DNA of 51,742 bases from Halomonas sp. 25-S5 (GTDB lineage: Bacteria > Pseudomonadota > Gammaproteobacteria > Pseudomonadales > Halomonadaceae): NCBI RefSeq assembly GCF_029889845.1, contig NZ_JARANV010000029.1, forward strand, positions 1 to 51,742, read 5' to 3'. Numbering within the stretch: the first letter of the stretch is position 1; every line of letters begins with the position of its first letter. A model generated the notes under the pieces. That model made no database searches. It saw only the letters and a program-made list of their open reading frames with translations, and was not told the origin of the DNA. The position numbers and the translations under genes are program-made. Positions 42,368-51,631 of this stretch are shown here, one piece after another.

Positions 42368-44299
42368 ATGTCCCGAGACACCGCCCCCCTGCCCGAGGTC
42401 ATCGCCGGACCCATCCTGCGACGCCTGAGCGCGGAGCGCCTGGTGATCTGGCTGGTGGGTTCGCGGCCCCTCGAGCTCGGCCTGATGCTGCACCCCGCCG
42501 GACACCCACCGCGCCGCCTGACGCTCAACGCGCGGCGCCTGCAGCGGCTGCCGCTGGGCCGGCATGCCTGGCTGCACCTGATCGACGTGCCCCTCGACAC
42601 GCCCCTGCCCCGCGGCGTTCGCATCGACTACGACCTGACGATCGCCTCGAACGAGAGCGACGGCGGGGGCGAGCGCGGCATCGCCGACTGGGCGCCACAC
42701 CTGCTGCACGAGGGCGCCACGCATCCTGGCTTCGTGCTGGCCGACAGCCACCGCCGCCTGCTGCATGGCTCCTGCCGCCGGCCCCACTATGACGGCCCCG
42801 ACGGTCTGGTGCGTGCCGATGCCTGGCTGGCCGAGCGTCGCGAGGCCCCCGCGGACTGGCCCGCCTGGCTGCTGATGACCGGCGACCAGATCTATGCCGA
42901 CGACGTCGCCGGTCCACTGCTGGTCGCCATCCACGCGCTGATCCGCCGGCTGGGCCTGTTCGACGAGACCCTGGAAGGCGCCACCGTGGCCGACAGCCAG
43001 GCCCTCTACGCCGACCGTGCCACCTACTACCGGCGCGAAGCGCTGCTGCCGGATGCCAAGAGCAGCGAGGACCTGCGCGAGGGCTTTTTCGGCGGGGTGC
43101 GCAAGCCGGTCTTCACCTCGGCCAACGCCCACAACCACCTGATGAGCTTCGCCGAGCTCATCGCCATGTACCTGCTGGCCTGGTCGCCGGCGCCCTGGCG
43201 GCTGGTCGAGATGAGTGAGCCAACGCTGGACGAGAAGGACGCGGCTCGCTTCGGCGAGGAGCGAGCGGTCATCGCGCGCTTCGCCGAGGGGCTGCCCGCC
43301 GCCGCCCGGGTGATGGCCCACCTGCCCTCACTGATGATCTTCGACGACCACGACATCACCGACGACTGGAATCTCACCGCGGACTGGGAGCGCACCGCCT
43401 ACGGACATCCCTTCTCACGACGCATCATCGGCAATGCCCTGCTCGCCTACCTGCTCTGCCAAGGCTGGGGCAACGACCCGGACCGCCTGGCCGAGCCGCT
43501 GGGCAAGGCGGCCGACCTGCTGGCCTCGGCGGCCAGCCGGGAGGGCTGGCTGGCTGCCGGAGAGCAGGACGCCGTCATCGAGCGCCTGCTGCGCTTCCAG
43601 GGCTGGGAGGTGGAAGTCGAGGGCGAGCCCAAGCTGGTGGTGCTGGACACCCGCACCCGACGCTGGCGCAGCGAGCGCCACCCGGCTCGCCCCTCGGGCC
43701 TGATGGACTGGGAGGCGCTCTCGGAACTGCAGCAGCAGCTCCTCGGGGCCACGTCGGTGGTGATCGTCTCGCCGGCCCCGATGTTCGGCGTCAAGCTGAT
43801 CGAGGCCATCCAGCGGCTCTTCACCCTGGCCGGCAAGCCGCTGCTGGTCGATGCCGAGAACTGGATGGCCCATCGCGGCACGGCGAGCGTGATGCTCAAT
43901 ATCTTCCGCCACTCCCGCACCCCGGGGCACTACGTGATCCTCTCCGGCGACGTGCACTACTCCTTCGCCTACGACATCCGCATCCGCCAGCGCCGCGAGG
44001 GGCCGAGGATCTGGCAGATCACGTCCAGCGGCATCAAGAACGCCTTCCCCGACACCCTGCTCAACTGGTTCGACCGCCTGAACCGCTGGCTCTACGCCCC
44101 GCGCTCGCCGCTCAACTGGTTCACCAAGCGCCGGCGCATGCAGATCACCCCGCGCGACCCGGACTGCGCCAAGGCCGGCGAGCGGCTCTGGAACGGCAGC
44201 GGCATCGGCCTGGTGGAGCTCGACGAGCTGGGCCGCCCGAGCGACATCCGCCAACTCGATGCCCGCGGCTTCGACGTCACCTTCCCGCCCCCAGAATAA
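42368..44299 (+). CDS. PhoD-like metallophosphatase
   Basis: 643 residues. A beta-rich N-terminal domain (1-130) precedes a metallophosphatase core with HGSCRRPHYDG, MTGDQIYADD, FDDHDITDDWN, and LSGDVHYSFAYD, which together supply the metal ligands. No signal peptide, so unlike secreted PhoD alkaline phosphatases it should be cytoplasmic. Substrate unknown. ATG 42368 follows AAAGGA. Divergent from the NnrU gene. Confidence 0.85.
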   Translation: MSRDTAPLPEVIAGPILRRLSAERLVIWLVGSRPLELGLMLHPAGHPPRRLTLNARRLQRLPLGRHAWLHLIDVPLDTPLPRGVRIDYDLTIASNESDGGGERGIADWAPHLLHEGATHPGFVLADSHRRLLHGSCRRPHYDGPDGLVRADAWLAERREAPADWPAWLLMTGDQIYADDVAGPLLVAIHALIRRLGLFDETLEGATVADSQALYADRATYYRREALLPDAKSSEDLREGFFGGVRKPVFTSANAHNHLMSFAELIAMYLLAWSPAPWRLVEMSEPTLDEKDAARFGEERAVIARFAEGLPAAARVMAHLPSLMIFDDHDITDDWNLTADWERTAYGHPFSRRIIGNALLAYLLCQGWGNDPDRLAEPLGKAADLLASAASREGWLAAGEQDAVIERLLRFQGWEVEVEGEPKLVVLDTRTRRWRSERHPARPSGLMDWEALSELQQQLLGATSVVIVSPAPMFGVKLIEAIQRLFTLAGKPLLVDAENWMAHRGTASVMLNIFRHSRTPGHYVILSGDVHYSFAYDIRIRQRREGPRIWQITSSGIKNAFPDTLLNWFDRLNRWLYAPRSPLNWFTKRRRMQITPRDPDCAKAGERLWNGSGIGLVELDELGRPSDIRQLDARGFDVTFPPPE

Positions 44300-44328
44300 G
44301 CCGCCAGCGCTGATATCCATATCACAAC

Positions 44329-44377
44329 AAATGCTTTTAAAGAATAAAAAACGTATTTTATATTCCCATAAGCATTT
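44329..44377. promoter_or_regulatory. AT-rich cysB upstream region with inverted repeat
   Basis: Arms AAATGCTT (44329-44336) and AAGCATTT (44370-44377) bracket a very AT-rich core that includes GAATAAAAAACG. This probably includes the cysB promoter and an autoregulatory site; the core promoter cannot be fixed. Confidence 0.4.
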
Positions 44378-44397
44378 TCTGTGCAGGGATATTCCGC

Positions 44398-45330
44398 ATG
44401 AACCTTCAACAGCTGCGCATCGTGCGAGAAACCGTACGCCAGCACTTCAACCTCACGGAGGCCTCCAACGCGCTCTTCACCTCTCAATCGGGGGCCAGCA
44501 AGCACATTCGTGACCTGGAAGAGGAGCTGGGTGTCGAGCTCTTCGAGCGCCGAGGGAAGCGCATCCTGGGACTGACGCAAGCCGGCAGCACCCTGCTTGA
44601 GATCATCGAGCGCATCCTGCTGGATGCGGAGAACCTCAAGCGCTCGGCCCAGCAGCTGACCCACGAGGACCAGGGTAACCTGGCCATCGCCACCACCCAT
44701 ACCCAGGCCCGCTATGCGCTGCCGCCGATCATCGCCCGCTTCAAACAGGCCTTTCCCAAGGTTCACCTCGAGCTTCACCAATGCGGGCCCGACGAGATCG
44801 TCTCGATGCTCAAGGCGGGCAAGGTGGACATCGGGGTGGCCACCGAGGCCCTGCACGAGCACGGGCAGCTGTTCGCCTGCTTCTCCTTTTACCACTGGTA
44901 CCACGGGGTAATCGTCCCGGAAGGACACTCGTTGGACGATGGACAGCCGCTGACCCTGCCGCGAATCGCCGCGCATCCCATCGTCACCTATCACGAGGGC
45001 TTCACCGGTCGTGGCCGCATCAACCAGGCCTTCGCCGCGGCCGATGTGGTACCCGATATCGTGCTCACGGCGCTGGATGCCGATGTCATCAAGACCTATG
45101 TCGAACTGGGGCTTGGCGTGGGGCTGATCGCTTCGATGGCCTATCACGAAGATCGCGACCGGGGGCTGAGGCTGCTCGACGCCAGCGAGCTGCTCCCGCG
45201 CAACACCACCTACCTGGCCCTGCGCCGGGGACATTTCCTGCGCAGCTTCGCCTACCACTTCCTGCAGTTCTGCCGAGACGACCTGGATGAGGCCACCGTC
45301 CAGCAGGTGCTGGCCGGCACCCCTGGCTAA
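44398..45330 (+). CDS. cysB: LysR-family master regulator of sulfur assimilation
   Basis: 310 residues. N-terminal winged HTH (LTEASNALFTSQSGASKHIRDLEEELGVELF), then the effector domain with the CysB signature TTHTQARYALP near 98. CysB activates sulfate uptake and reduction genes when its inducer N-acetylserine (from O-acetylserine) is present and sulfide is low. It lies immediately upstream of, and in the same direction as, the sulfate ABC transporter genes, supporting the symbol. Confidence 0.93.
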   Translation: MNLQQLRIVRETVRQHFNLTEASNALFTSQSGASKHIRDLEEELGVELFERRGKRILGLTQAGSTLLEIIERILLDAENLKRSAQQLTHEDQGNLAIATTHTQARYALPPIIARFKQAFPKVHLELHQCGPDEIVSMLKAGKVDIGVATEALHEHGQLFACFSFYHWYHGVIVPEGHSLDDGQPLTLPRIAAHPIVTYHEGFTGRGRINQAFAAADVVPDIVLTALDADVIKTYVELGLGVGLIASMAYHEDRDRGLRLLDASELLPRNTTYLALRRGHFLRSFAYHFLQFCRDDLDEATVQQVLAGTPG

Positions 45331-45429
45331 TTCATAAAAAGAATAAACAATCCGTTTTTAATTCGTTCTAGTGGCGTGAGAGGCGGCAGTAGGGTGGACC
45401 ACACCATCAACGCATACGGAGTTCATCTC
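45331..45429. promoter_or_regulatory. Promoter/CysB-binding region of the sulfate-transport operon
   Basis: AT-rich segment 45332-45368 containing ATAAAAAGAATAAAC and GTTTTTAATTCG, similar in look to the sites ahead of cysB and of the SLC13 gene. CysB activation is expected from the context; I cannot fix -35 and -10. Confidence 0.45.
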
Positions 45430-46482
45430 ATGCCGCTGACGCTTTCCTCACCGTACCGTCTCAGCCTGGCGCTGATAGCCACCGCCTCGGCGCTGGCCGT
45501 CCTTGCCCCCGGCGGGCAAGCCCATGCCAAGGACGTCGAGATTCTCAACGTCTCCTACGACCCGACCCGAGAACTCTATCGAGAGTACAACGACTGGTTC
45601 AGCGACTACTGGAAGGAGCAGACCGGCGACGATGTCACCGTCCGCCAGTCTCATGGGGGGGCCGGCTCCCAGGCGAGGGCCGTGCTGGATGGCCTCGAGG
45701 CGGATGTCGTGACTCTGGCGCTGGCCTACGACATCGATCAGTTCCACGAGCGTGCCGACTTGATCCCGGCCGACTGGCAGTCGCGCCTGCCCAATAACAG
45801 CGCCCCCTACACCTCGACCATCGTGCTGCTGGTCCGCGATGGTAACCCGAAGAATATCCAGGACTGGGACGACCTGACCCGCGATGACGTCGAGGTCATC
45901 ACGCCCAACCCCAAGACCTCCGGCGGCGCACGCTGGAACTACCTGGCGGCCTGGGGCTATGCGCTGGACAAGTTCGACGGCGATGAGCAAAAGACCTTCG
46001 AGTTCGTGCGTGACATCTACAAGAACGTGCCGGTGCTCGACTCAGGGGCTCGCGGCTCCACCAACACCTTCGTCCAGCGCGGCATCGGCGACGTGCTGCT
46101 GGCCTGGGAGAACGAGGCCTTTCTGGCGACAGAACAGCTCGGCAAAGGAGAGTTCGAGATCGTGGTGCCGTCGGTGAGCATCCTCGCCGAACCGCCCGTA
46201 ACGGTGATCGACAAGAACGTCGAGGCGCATGGCACCCGCGAGGTGGCAACGGCGTACCTCGAGCAGCTCTATACCGATGACGCACAGCGCCTGGCTGGCA
46301 AGCACTTCTATCGGCCCGCCGACCCCGAGATCGCCAAGGAATTCGAGGACCAGTTCCCCGATGTCGAGCGCTTCACCGTCGATGAGATATTCGGCGGCTG
46401 GACCAACGCCCAGGAGACCCACTTCAACGATGGTGGCCGCTTCGACGATATCCTGCAGCAGGTCGGTAACCCAACCGACTGA
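45430..46482 (+). CDS. sbp: Sulfate/thiosulfate ABC transporter binding protein
   Basis: 350 residues. Signal peptide to about residue 35 (ending QAHA), then [21 protein letters not shown], the Sbp/CysP opening, [30 protein letters not shown] and [12 protein letters not shown], all ligand-loop motifs. Binds sulfate (or thiosulfate if CysP-like) in the periplasm. ATG 45430 follows CGGAG. First gene of the cys transporter operon; a terminator separates it from cysT. Confidence 0.92.
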   Translation: MPLTLSSPYRLSLALIATASALAVLAPGGQAHAKDVEILNVSYDPTRELYREYNDWFSDYWKEQTGDDVTVRQSHGGAGSQARAVLDGLEADVVTLALAYDIDQFHERADLIPADWQSRLPNNSAPYTSTIVLLVRDGNPKNIQDWDDLTRDDVEVITPNPKTSGGARWNYLAAWGYALDKFDGDEQKTFEFVRDIYKNVPVLDSGARGSTNTFVQRGIGDVLLAWENEAFLATEQLGKGEFEIVVPSVSILAEPPVTVIDKNVEAHGTREVATAYLEQLYTDDAQRLAGKHFYRPADPEIAKEFEDQFPDVERFTVDEIFGGWTNAQETHFNDGGRFDDILQQVGNPTD

Positions 46483-46501
46483 GCATGTTGGGTGATGTCT
46501 C

Positions 46502-46528
46502 CCCCGGGCCTCGCGCCCGGGGTTTTTT
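46502..46528 (+). terminator. Terminator between sbp and cysT
   Basis: 8-bp stem CCCCGGGC / GCCCGGGG, loop CTCGC, followed by TTTTTT. Partial read-through would make much more binding protein than permease. Just after it, GGATAAACGAC occurs twice (46544, 46559). Confidence 0.85.
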
Positions 46529-46579
46529 GGGTAACCGACTCTTGGATAAACGACTCATGGATAAACGACGAGCCTGACT

Positions 46580-47407
46580 ATGCCGATCCTCAACCAACCT
46601 CGCAGCGTGATCCCGGGCTTCGGCCTGACCATGGGGTTCTCGCTGTTCTATCTCGGCCTGATCTTCCTGATCCCTGTGGCCGGTCTGCTGGTCTTTACCG
46701 CCACCATGAGCTGGGCGGACTTCTGGTCGGCGATCAGCCATCCCCAGGTGGTGGCCTCCTATAAGCTCTCCTTCGGTGCCTCATTGGCAGGCGCTGCCAT
46801 CAACCTGGTCTTCGGGATGCTGGTGGCCTGGGTGCTGGTGCGCTACACCTTCCCCGGCAAGCGGATCATCGATGCCCTGGTCGATCTCCCCTTCGCCCTG
46901 CCGACGGCAGTGGCGGGGATTTCCCTGGTGACCCTCTACGCCACTACTGGCTGGGTGGGGCAGTACCTGAACGTCTTCGGCATCAAGGTCGCCTATACCC
47001 AGCTCGGTGTGGTCATCGCCCTGACCTATATCGGTCTGCCCTTCGTGGTGCGCACCGTGCAGCCGGTGCTGGAGGATCTCGAGGCGGAACTCGAGGAAGC
47101 CTCGGCCAGCCTGGGAGCGAGCCGTTTCACCACCATTCGCCGGGTAATTCTCCCTGCCCTGCTGCCGGCGGCCTTGACCGGCTTCGCCCTGGCCTTCGCC
47201 CGCGCCCTGGGCGAGTACGGCTCGGTGGTGTTCATCTCCGGCAACCTGCCCTATCGCACCGAGATTACACCGCTGCTGATCGTCGCCAAGATCGAGCAGT
47301 TCGACTATCACGGCGCCGCCGCCATCGGCAGCGTGATGCTGCTCGCCGCCTTCCTGCTCTTGCTGCTGATCAATGGCCTGCAGTGGTGGGCCTCGCGGCG
47401 CCGTTAA
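46580..47407 (+). CDS. cysT: Sulfate ABC transporter permease
   Basis: 275 residues, six transmembrane helices. The EAA loop reads EEASASLGASRFTTIRRVILPALLPA, with the Cys permease motif DLPFALPTAVAGISL and SGNLPYRTEITPLLI near the C-terminus. Also called cysU. Pairs with CysW below. ATG 46580 has no strong Shine-Dalgarno; the GAGCCTGACT before it is poor. Confidence 0.92.
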   Translation: MPILNQPRSVIPGFGLTMGFSLFYLGLIFLIPVAGLLVFTATMSWADFWSAISHPQVVASYKLSFGASLAGAAINLVFGMLVAWVLVRYTFPGKRIIDALVDLPFALPTAVAGISLVTLYATTGWVGQYLNVFGIKVAYTQLGVVIALTYIGLPFVVRTVQPVLEDLEAELEEASASLGASRFTTIRRVILPALLPAALTGFALAFARALGEYGSVVFISGNLPYRTEITPLLIVAKIEQFDYHGAAAIGSVMLLAAFLLLLLINGLQWWASRRR

Positions 47408-47419
47408 GGAATTCGTTTC

Positions 47420-48310
47420 ATGACCTCATCAAGTCTCTCATCATCGGTATCCCACACCACTCTGGTCGCGCACTGGCGTCGTGCCACCGAGGAGCCGGTC
47501 TGGCTGCAACGCTGCCTGATCGCCGTGGCCCTGACCTTTCTCGGCCTGTTTCTGGTATTGCCACTGATCGTGGTGCTCTACAGCGCCTTCAGCCAGGGCA
47601 TCGATGCCTGGCAAGCGGCGATCACCGAACCCGACGCCCTGGCGGCCATCCGCCTGACGCTCCTGGTGGTCGTCATCGCGGTACCCGCCAACCTGGTATT
47701 CGGCGTGGCCACTGCCTGGGCGGTGGCCAAGTTCGAGTTCCGCGGCAAGTCGGTGCTGATTTCGCTGATCGATATGCCGTTCGCCATCTCCCCCGTGGTC
47801 GTCGGCCTGATCTTCGTGGTGATGTTCGGCTCCCAGGGCTGGCTCGGCCCCTGGCTATCGGAACACGACCTGAAGATTCTCTATGCGGTGCCGGGCATCG
47901 TCATCGTCATCGTCTTCGGTACGCTGCCCTTCGTGGCTCGCGAGCTGATTCCGCTGATGCAGCAGCAGGGCAAGGAAGAAGAAGAGGCGTCGCTGACCCT
48001 GGGGGCCAGCGGCTGGAAGACCTTCTGGCACGTCACCCTGCCTAACATCAAATGGGGGCTGATCTACGGCGTGATCCTCTGTAACGCTCGCGCCATGGGC
48101 GAGTTTGGTGCCGTCGCGGTGGTATCGGGCCGCATTCGCGGCGAGACCAACACCCTGCCGCTGCATATCGAGGTGCTCTACAACGAGTACCAGTTCACCG
48201 CCGCCTTCGCCGTGTCCTCACTGCTGACCGGCCTGGCGCTGGTCACCATCGCCATCAAGAGCTTTGTCGAATGGCACGACGAGCGCCGACAGCGCCTCGC
48301 CGCCGAATGA
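47420..48310 (+). CDS. cysW: Sulfate ABC transporter permease
   Basis: 296 residues, six helices; DMPFAISPVVVGLIFVVMFG and EEEASLTLGASGWKTFWHVTLPNIKWG identify CysW. A SGRIRGETNTLPLHIEVLYNEY loop is typical. Starts 13 bp after cysT. Confidence 0.93.
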   Translation: MTSSSLSSSVSHTTLVAHWRRATEEPVWLQRCLIAVALTFLGLFLVLPLIVVLYSAFSQGIDAWQAAITEPDALAAIRLTLLVVVIAVPANLVFGVATAWAVAKFEFRGKSVLISLIDMPFAISPVVVGLIFVVMFGSQGWLGPWLSEHDLKILYAVPGIVIVIVFGTLPFVARELIPLMQQQGKEEEEASLTLGASGWKTFWHVTLPNIKWGLIYGVILCNARAMGEFGAVAVVSGRIRGETNTLPLHIEVLYNEYQFTAAFAVSSLLTGLALVTIAIKSFVEWHDERRQRLAAE

Positions 48311-48339
48311 GCCCGACTCCCTGAATCAACGAGAACGCC

Positions 48340-49419
48340 ATGAGCATCGAGATCGATCACGTCAACAAGCACTTCGGTGACTTCATCGCCGTCGACAACG
48401 TCAGCCTGACCTTCCGCGATGGTGAGCTCACCGCCCTGCTCGGGCCATCGGGGTCGGGCAAGACCACCCTGCTGCGCGTCATCGCCGGTCTGGAACAACC
48501 CGATACCGGGCGGATCCGCTTCCACGGCGAAGATACGACCGACCTGCATGTCAGCAAGCGCAGCGTCGGCTTCGTCTTCCAGCACTATGCGTTGTTCAAG
48601 CACATGACGGTGTTCCAGAACGTCGCCTACGGGCTCACCGTCAAGCCGCGACGCCAACGTCCCAGCAAGGCCGAGATCAAGCGCAAGGTGATGGAGCTGC
48701 TGGAGCTCGTTCAGCTCGACTGGACCGCCCACCGCTACCCCCATCAGCTCTCCGGCGGCCAACGCCAGCGCATCGCCCTGGCCCGCGCGCTGGCGGTGGA
48801 GCCCAAGGTGTTGCTGCTCGACGAGCCCTTCGGTGCCCTGGATGCCAAGGTGCGTGCCGAGTTGCGCCGCTGGCTGCGCCGTCTGCATGACGAGATCCAC
48901 GTCACCAGCGTCTTCGTCACCCATGACCAGGAGGAGGCCCTGGAGGTCTCGGACCGGGTGGTGGTAATGAACCAGGGCCGCGTGGAGCAGGATGGCTCGC
49001 CGGAAGAGGTCTACGACCATCCGGCCAACCCGTTCGTCTATCAGTTCCTCGGCAACGTCAACCTCTTCCATGCTCGCGTCCACGACGGCGTGGCGCGTAT
49101 CGGTGACGTTCACCTGCCCGCACCGGAGTACGAGGGCTACCGCGATGAGCCGGGGCAAGCCTATGTGCGCCCCCACGAGATCGAGGTCTTCTCCGATCGC
49201 AATCACGACGGCGCCCTTCACGCCAAGGTCGAGTTGGTCTCGGTGGTCGGACCCACGGTGCGCCTCGAGCTGCGCACCGACAACAGCGAGGACCTGGTTC
49301 ACGCCGAACTGCCCAAGCACCGCTTCCGGGAACTGGGCCTGGCCCAGGGCGGCGATGCCTGGATTCGGCCCATTCATAGCCGGGTCTTCCTGCCCGACTC
49401 GCGGGTGGCCAATGGCTGA
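48340..49419 (+). CDS. cysA: Sulfate ABC transporter ATPase
   Basis: 359 residues. Walker [11 protein letters not shown]-loop [13 protein letters not shown], signature [15 protein letters not shown], Walker [12 protein letters not shown], His-switch THDQEEA, then a C-terminal regulatory domain (YVRPHEIEV). Energises sulfate/thiosulfate import with CysT, CysW and the binding protein. 29 bp after cysW. Confidence 0.95.
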   Translation: MSIEIDHVNKHFGDFIAVDNVSLTFRDGELTALLGPSGSGKTTLLRVIAGLEQPDTGRIRFHGEDTTDLHVSKRSVGFVFQHYALFKHMTVFQNVAYGLTVKPRRQRPSKAEIKRKVMELLELVQLDWTAHRYPHQLSGGQRQRIALARALAVEPKVLLLDEPFGALDAKVRAELRRWLRRLHDEIHVTSVFVTHDQEEALEVSDRVVVMNQGRVEQDGSPEEVYDHPANPFVYQFLGNVNLFHARVHDGVARIGDVHLPAPEYEGYRDEPGQAYVRPHEIEVFSDRNHDGALHAKVELVSVVGPTVRLELRTDNSEDLVHAELPKHRFRELGLAQGGDAWIRPIHSRVFLPDSRVANG

Positions 49420-49640
49420 CCGCATTTCGAAGTTCGAGAGCTACTACTGGCTCCAGGCGTGCCACCAGCTTTGCCACCGCCTGAGGCAGCGAGGTGGTCG
49501 ACGATGCCGGGCACCTCAACCCGGCGTCCGGTCATCGGGAGTGGGAAGAGGGTTTCTTGCTGCTCCCACTTGTTGCTCCCATGGCTTGCCCAGATTGTGG
49601 TGGTACCAGGTGCTTCGGCCCATAGCGTATGCAGCATCTT
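49420..49640. other. Spacer between cysA and the convergent EAL gene
   Basis: About 220 bp with no recognisable gene. GTGGGA and TCCCAC (about 49540-49571) could pair over a long loop, with GCTCCCAC/GCTCCCAT repeats, but no clear terminator is seen. Confidence 0.4.
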
Positions 49641-50471
49641 CTATGCGCGATGATCCTCCAGCACGTCTACTAGCAGGCGGCCGCTGACCAGCGTCGGCTC
49701 GATCTGCGACACGCGGCCCAGATCACCGGGTGTGTCGAGGCCCGGCCACCAGACGGTCATACCGGCGGCATGCGCCTCGCGGTTCCACTGAGTGAGCCGA
49801 GGCCAGTGCTCACGCCCCTGGCGTGCCAGGCGCAGAGCGTGGGGTTCCGGCGTCACCCACCCCACGCCGCTGTCGCTCAGCAGGCGCCAGGCGGTCGGTG
49901 GTGCATCCACCGGGACACCCTGAGCCAGCAGCGGATAGCCGTGACGCTGGAAACTCTCGGCGGCCTCCCGGGCATGAGCGTCGCTGAGCAGGCGCAGGGC
50001 ACTCAGGCGCAGCACCGCCTGCCGGGGGTGCAAGCCAAGACGCGCCAGCAGCGCCTCGAAGACCGCTCCGTGGGAGGCTTCCACGGCCTGGAGATGGCGC
50101 CAGTGAACGTCGACCACCAACGGCGCGGCATCGACGCCATGGCGTGAGAGATGGTGCAGCGCATGCAGCACGCGCAGGAAGCGGTCGAGGAAAATCACGT
50201 CCTCGCGATCCCAGGAGAAGAAATAGAGCGGATCCGTCGTCTCCTGAGCGCTGTGCGGTTCCACAAGTTGAATGCGGCTCTCATGGGCCACTGACCTGAG
50301 CCCGGCGAGCTCCAGAATAGGCTGCTGGCGGGGCCGCACGTGTTTGCCCGCCACGTCGGCCGACACCTGGTTGTTCTCATAGCGGAATCGGGCATGCCGG
50401 CGCAGGCTAGCTTGTGGGTTGAAAGCGTCGAGATGGGCATTGAAGTAGTCGATCACTCGAGTCAGGGGCAT
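49641..50471 (-). CDS. Degenerate EAL-domain-like protein
   Basis: 276 residues. The fold order matches an EAL phosphodiesterase (PLVVDVHWRHLQAVEA..., LLARLGLHPRQAVLRLSALRLL, FQRHGYPLLAQGV, then IEPTLVSGRLLV). The catalytic E-A-L is absent (ILELAGLRSVAHE in that place), and metal-ligand residues of the active enzyme cannot be found. It is probably a non-catalytic signalling or binding derivative; its position beside a sulfonate-type permease suggests a regulatory role there. GGAG stands 7 nt before ATG 50471. Confidence 0.6.
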   Translation of the reverse strand: MPLTRVIDYFNAHLDAFNPQASLRRHARFRYENNQVSADVAGKHVRPRQQPILELAGLRSVAHESRIQLVEPHSAQETTDPLYFFSWDREDVIFLDRFLRVLHALHHLSRHGVDAAPLVVDVHWRHLQAVEASHGAVFEALLARLGLHPRQAVLRLSALRLLSDAHAREAAESFQRHGYPLLAQGVPVDAPPTAWRLLSDSGVGWVTPEPHALRLARQGREHWPRLTQWNREAHAAGMTVWWPGLDTPGDLGRVSQIEPTLVSGRLLVDVLEDHRA

Positions 50472-50500
50472 GCTGGCACTCCTCAGCAGTAAACGGGTCC

Positions 50501-50528
50501 GGCGCCCCTCGGCTGACCGAGGGGCGCC
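50501..50528 (-). terminator. Strong hairpin between permease and EAL-like gene
   Basis: Perfect 12-bp stem GGCGCCCCTCGG / CCGAGGGGCGCC with a 4-nt loop. No U tract; it may partly terminate, or protect, the permease message. Confidence 0.6.
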
Positions 50529-50547
50529 ACACTAGGCGGCTGGATGC

Positions 50548-51303
50548 TCAGTGCACCAGGCCCCAGCGCTTGACGGTGATGCGTTCCAGGGTATTGAAGA
50601 TCAGGTTCTCCACCAGCAGGCCGATCAGGATTACCACCACCAGCCCGGCGAAGACATTGTCGGTATAGAGTTCGTTGCGGTTCTGGAAGATATACCAGCC
50701 GAGCCCGCCCTCCCCGGATGAGGCGCCGAACACCAGCTCGGCGGCGATCAGGGTGCGCCAGGCGAAGGCCCAACCGATGCGCAATCCAGCCAACAGGGCC
50801 GGCAGCGCGGCGGGGATCAGGATATGGGCCACATAGCGCAGGCCGCGCAGGCCGTAGTTGCGACCCGCCATCCGCAGCGTTTCGGAAACGCCCTGGAAGC
50901 CCTGGTGGATGTTCACCGCCATGGCCCACAGCACCGAGTGCACCAGCACGAATACCAGGCTGGCCTCGCCAAGGCCGAACCACAGCAGTGCCAGGGGCAA
51001 CAGGGCGATGGCCGGCAGCGGGCTGAACATGGACGTCAGGCTGCTTAGCAGGTCGCGCCCCAGGCGGGTAGATACCGCCAGGGTCGTGAGGGCCAATGCC
51101 AGCACCGTACCCAGAGCGTAGCCCTTGAGCAGCACCGACAGCGACACCGCGCTGCGTTGGATCAAGGTGCCGGAGGCCAGGCCTTGCCACAGGGCAGCGG
51201 CGGTATCGCGGGCACCGGGCAGCAGCAGCGGATTAGCCTGATAGCGGGCGGCCAGCTCCCACAACCCGACCAGGGCCAGCAGGATCGCCAGCTTCCTCAC
51301 CAC
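50548..51303 (-). CDS. ABC transporter permease, SsuC/TauC/AtsB type
   Basis: 251 residues, about six helices, EAA-type loop RNYGLRGLRYVAHILIPAALPALLAGLRIGWAFAWRTLIAAEL and the conserved SSGEGGLGWYIFQNRNEL near the C-terminus, both typical of sulfonate/taurine/sulfate-ester permeases. The GTG start at 51303 has only a weak ribosome site. The ATPase and binding-protein genes expected upstream are not present: an IS66-type end begins 28 bp upstream, so the gene may be an orphan cut from its operon. Confidence 0.8.
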   Translation of the reverse strand: MVRKLAILLALVGLWELAARYQANPLLLPGARDTAAALWQGLASGTLIQRSAVSLSVLLKGYALGTVLALALTTLAVSTRLGRDLLSSLTSMFSPLPAIALLPLALLWFGLGEASLVFVLVHSVLWAMAVNIHQGFQGVSETLRMAGRNYGLRGLRYVAHILIPAALPALLAGLRIGWAFAWRTLIAAELVFGASSGEGGLGWYIFQNRNELYTDNVFAGLVVVILIGLLVENLIFNTLERITVKRWGLVH

Positions 51304-51331
51304 GCTCAGATCCCAAGCTCGCTGCCAGAGC

Positions 51332-51580
51332 GTAAGCGCTCCACGAAACCCACCTGTTGCGGCCTGAGTTAGACCGGTAGAGTCTCTTTCCAGCGCCAGG
51401 GGAGCAGCGTGCCGAGGTCGTCATCCTCGCCGAGTGTCGGCAGGATCTCGAACACGAACTGCAGGTACTCGTAGGGCGAGAGGCCGTTGGCCTTGGCCGT
51501 CTCGATCAGGCTGTAGATCGTCGCGCTGGCCTGGGCACCGCTCGGTGTGTGGCTGAACAGCCAGTTCTTGCGATTATGCG
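51332..51580 (-). mobile_element. IS66-family element fragment (right end and transposase C-terminus)
   Basis: Begins with the IS66-type terminal sequence GTAAGCGCTCCAC. The minus strand then encodes the C-terminal tail of an IS66 TnpC transposase: RKNWLFSHTPSGAQASATIYS, ANGLSPYEYLQFVFEILPTL and LLPWRWKETLPV, with its stop at 51369-51371. The rest of the transposase is missing; the frame is cut off at the palindrome at 51573. Confidence 0.85.
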
Positions 51581-51594
51581 CAGCTGCGCATAAT
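51573..51594. repeat. 22-bp perfect palindrome at the IS66 break
   Basis: Half-sites ATTATGCGCAG and CTGCGCATAAT, back to back with no spacer. Related sequences follow in direct orientation: GAATTATGCCCAG (51597-51609) and GATTATGCACAA (51615-51626). This looks like the end of another mobile element or a recombinase-binding array rather than IS66 sequence. Confidence 0.8.
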
Positions 51595-51631
51595 AAGAAT
51601 TATGCCCAGTTCCCGATTATGCACAATTACC

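Noticed and set aside
49374..49637. 87-codon minus-strand frame between cysA and the EAL-like gene
   Set aside because: No similarity recognised, it overlaps the end of cysA and has no ribosome-binding site.
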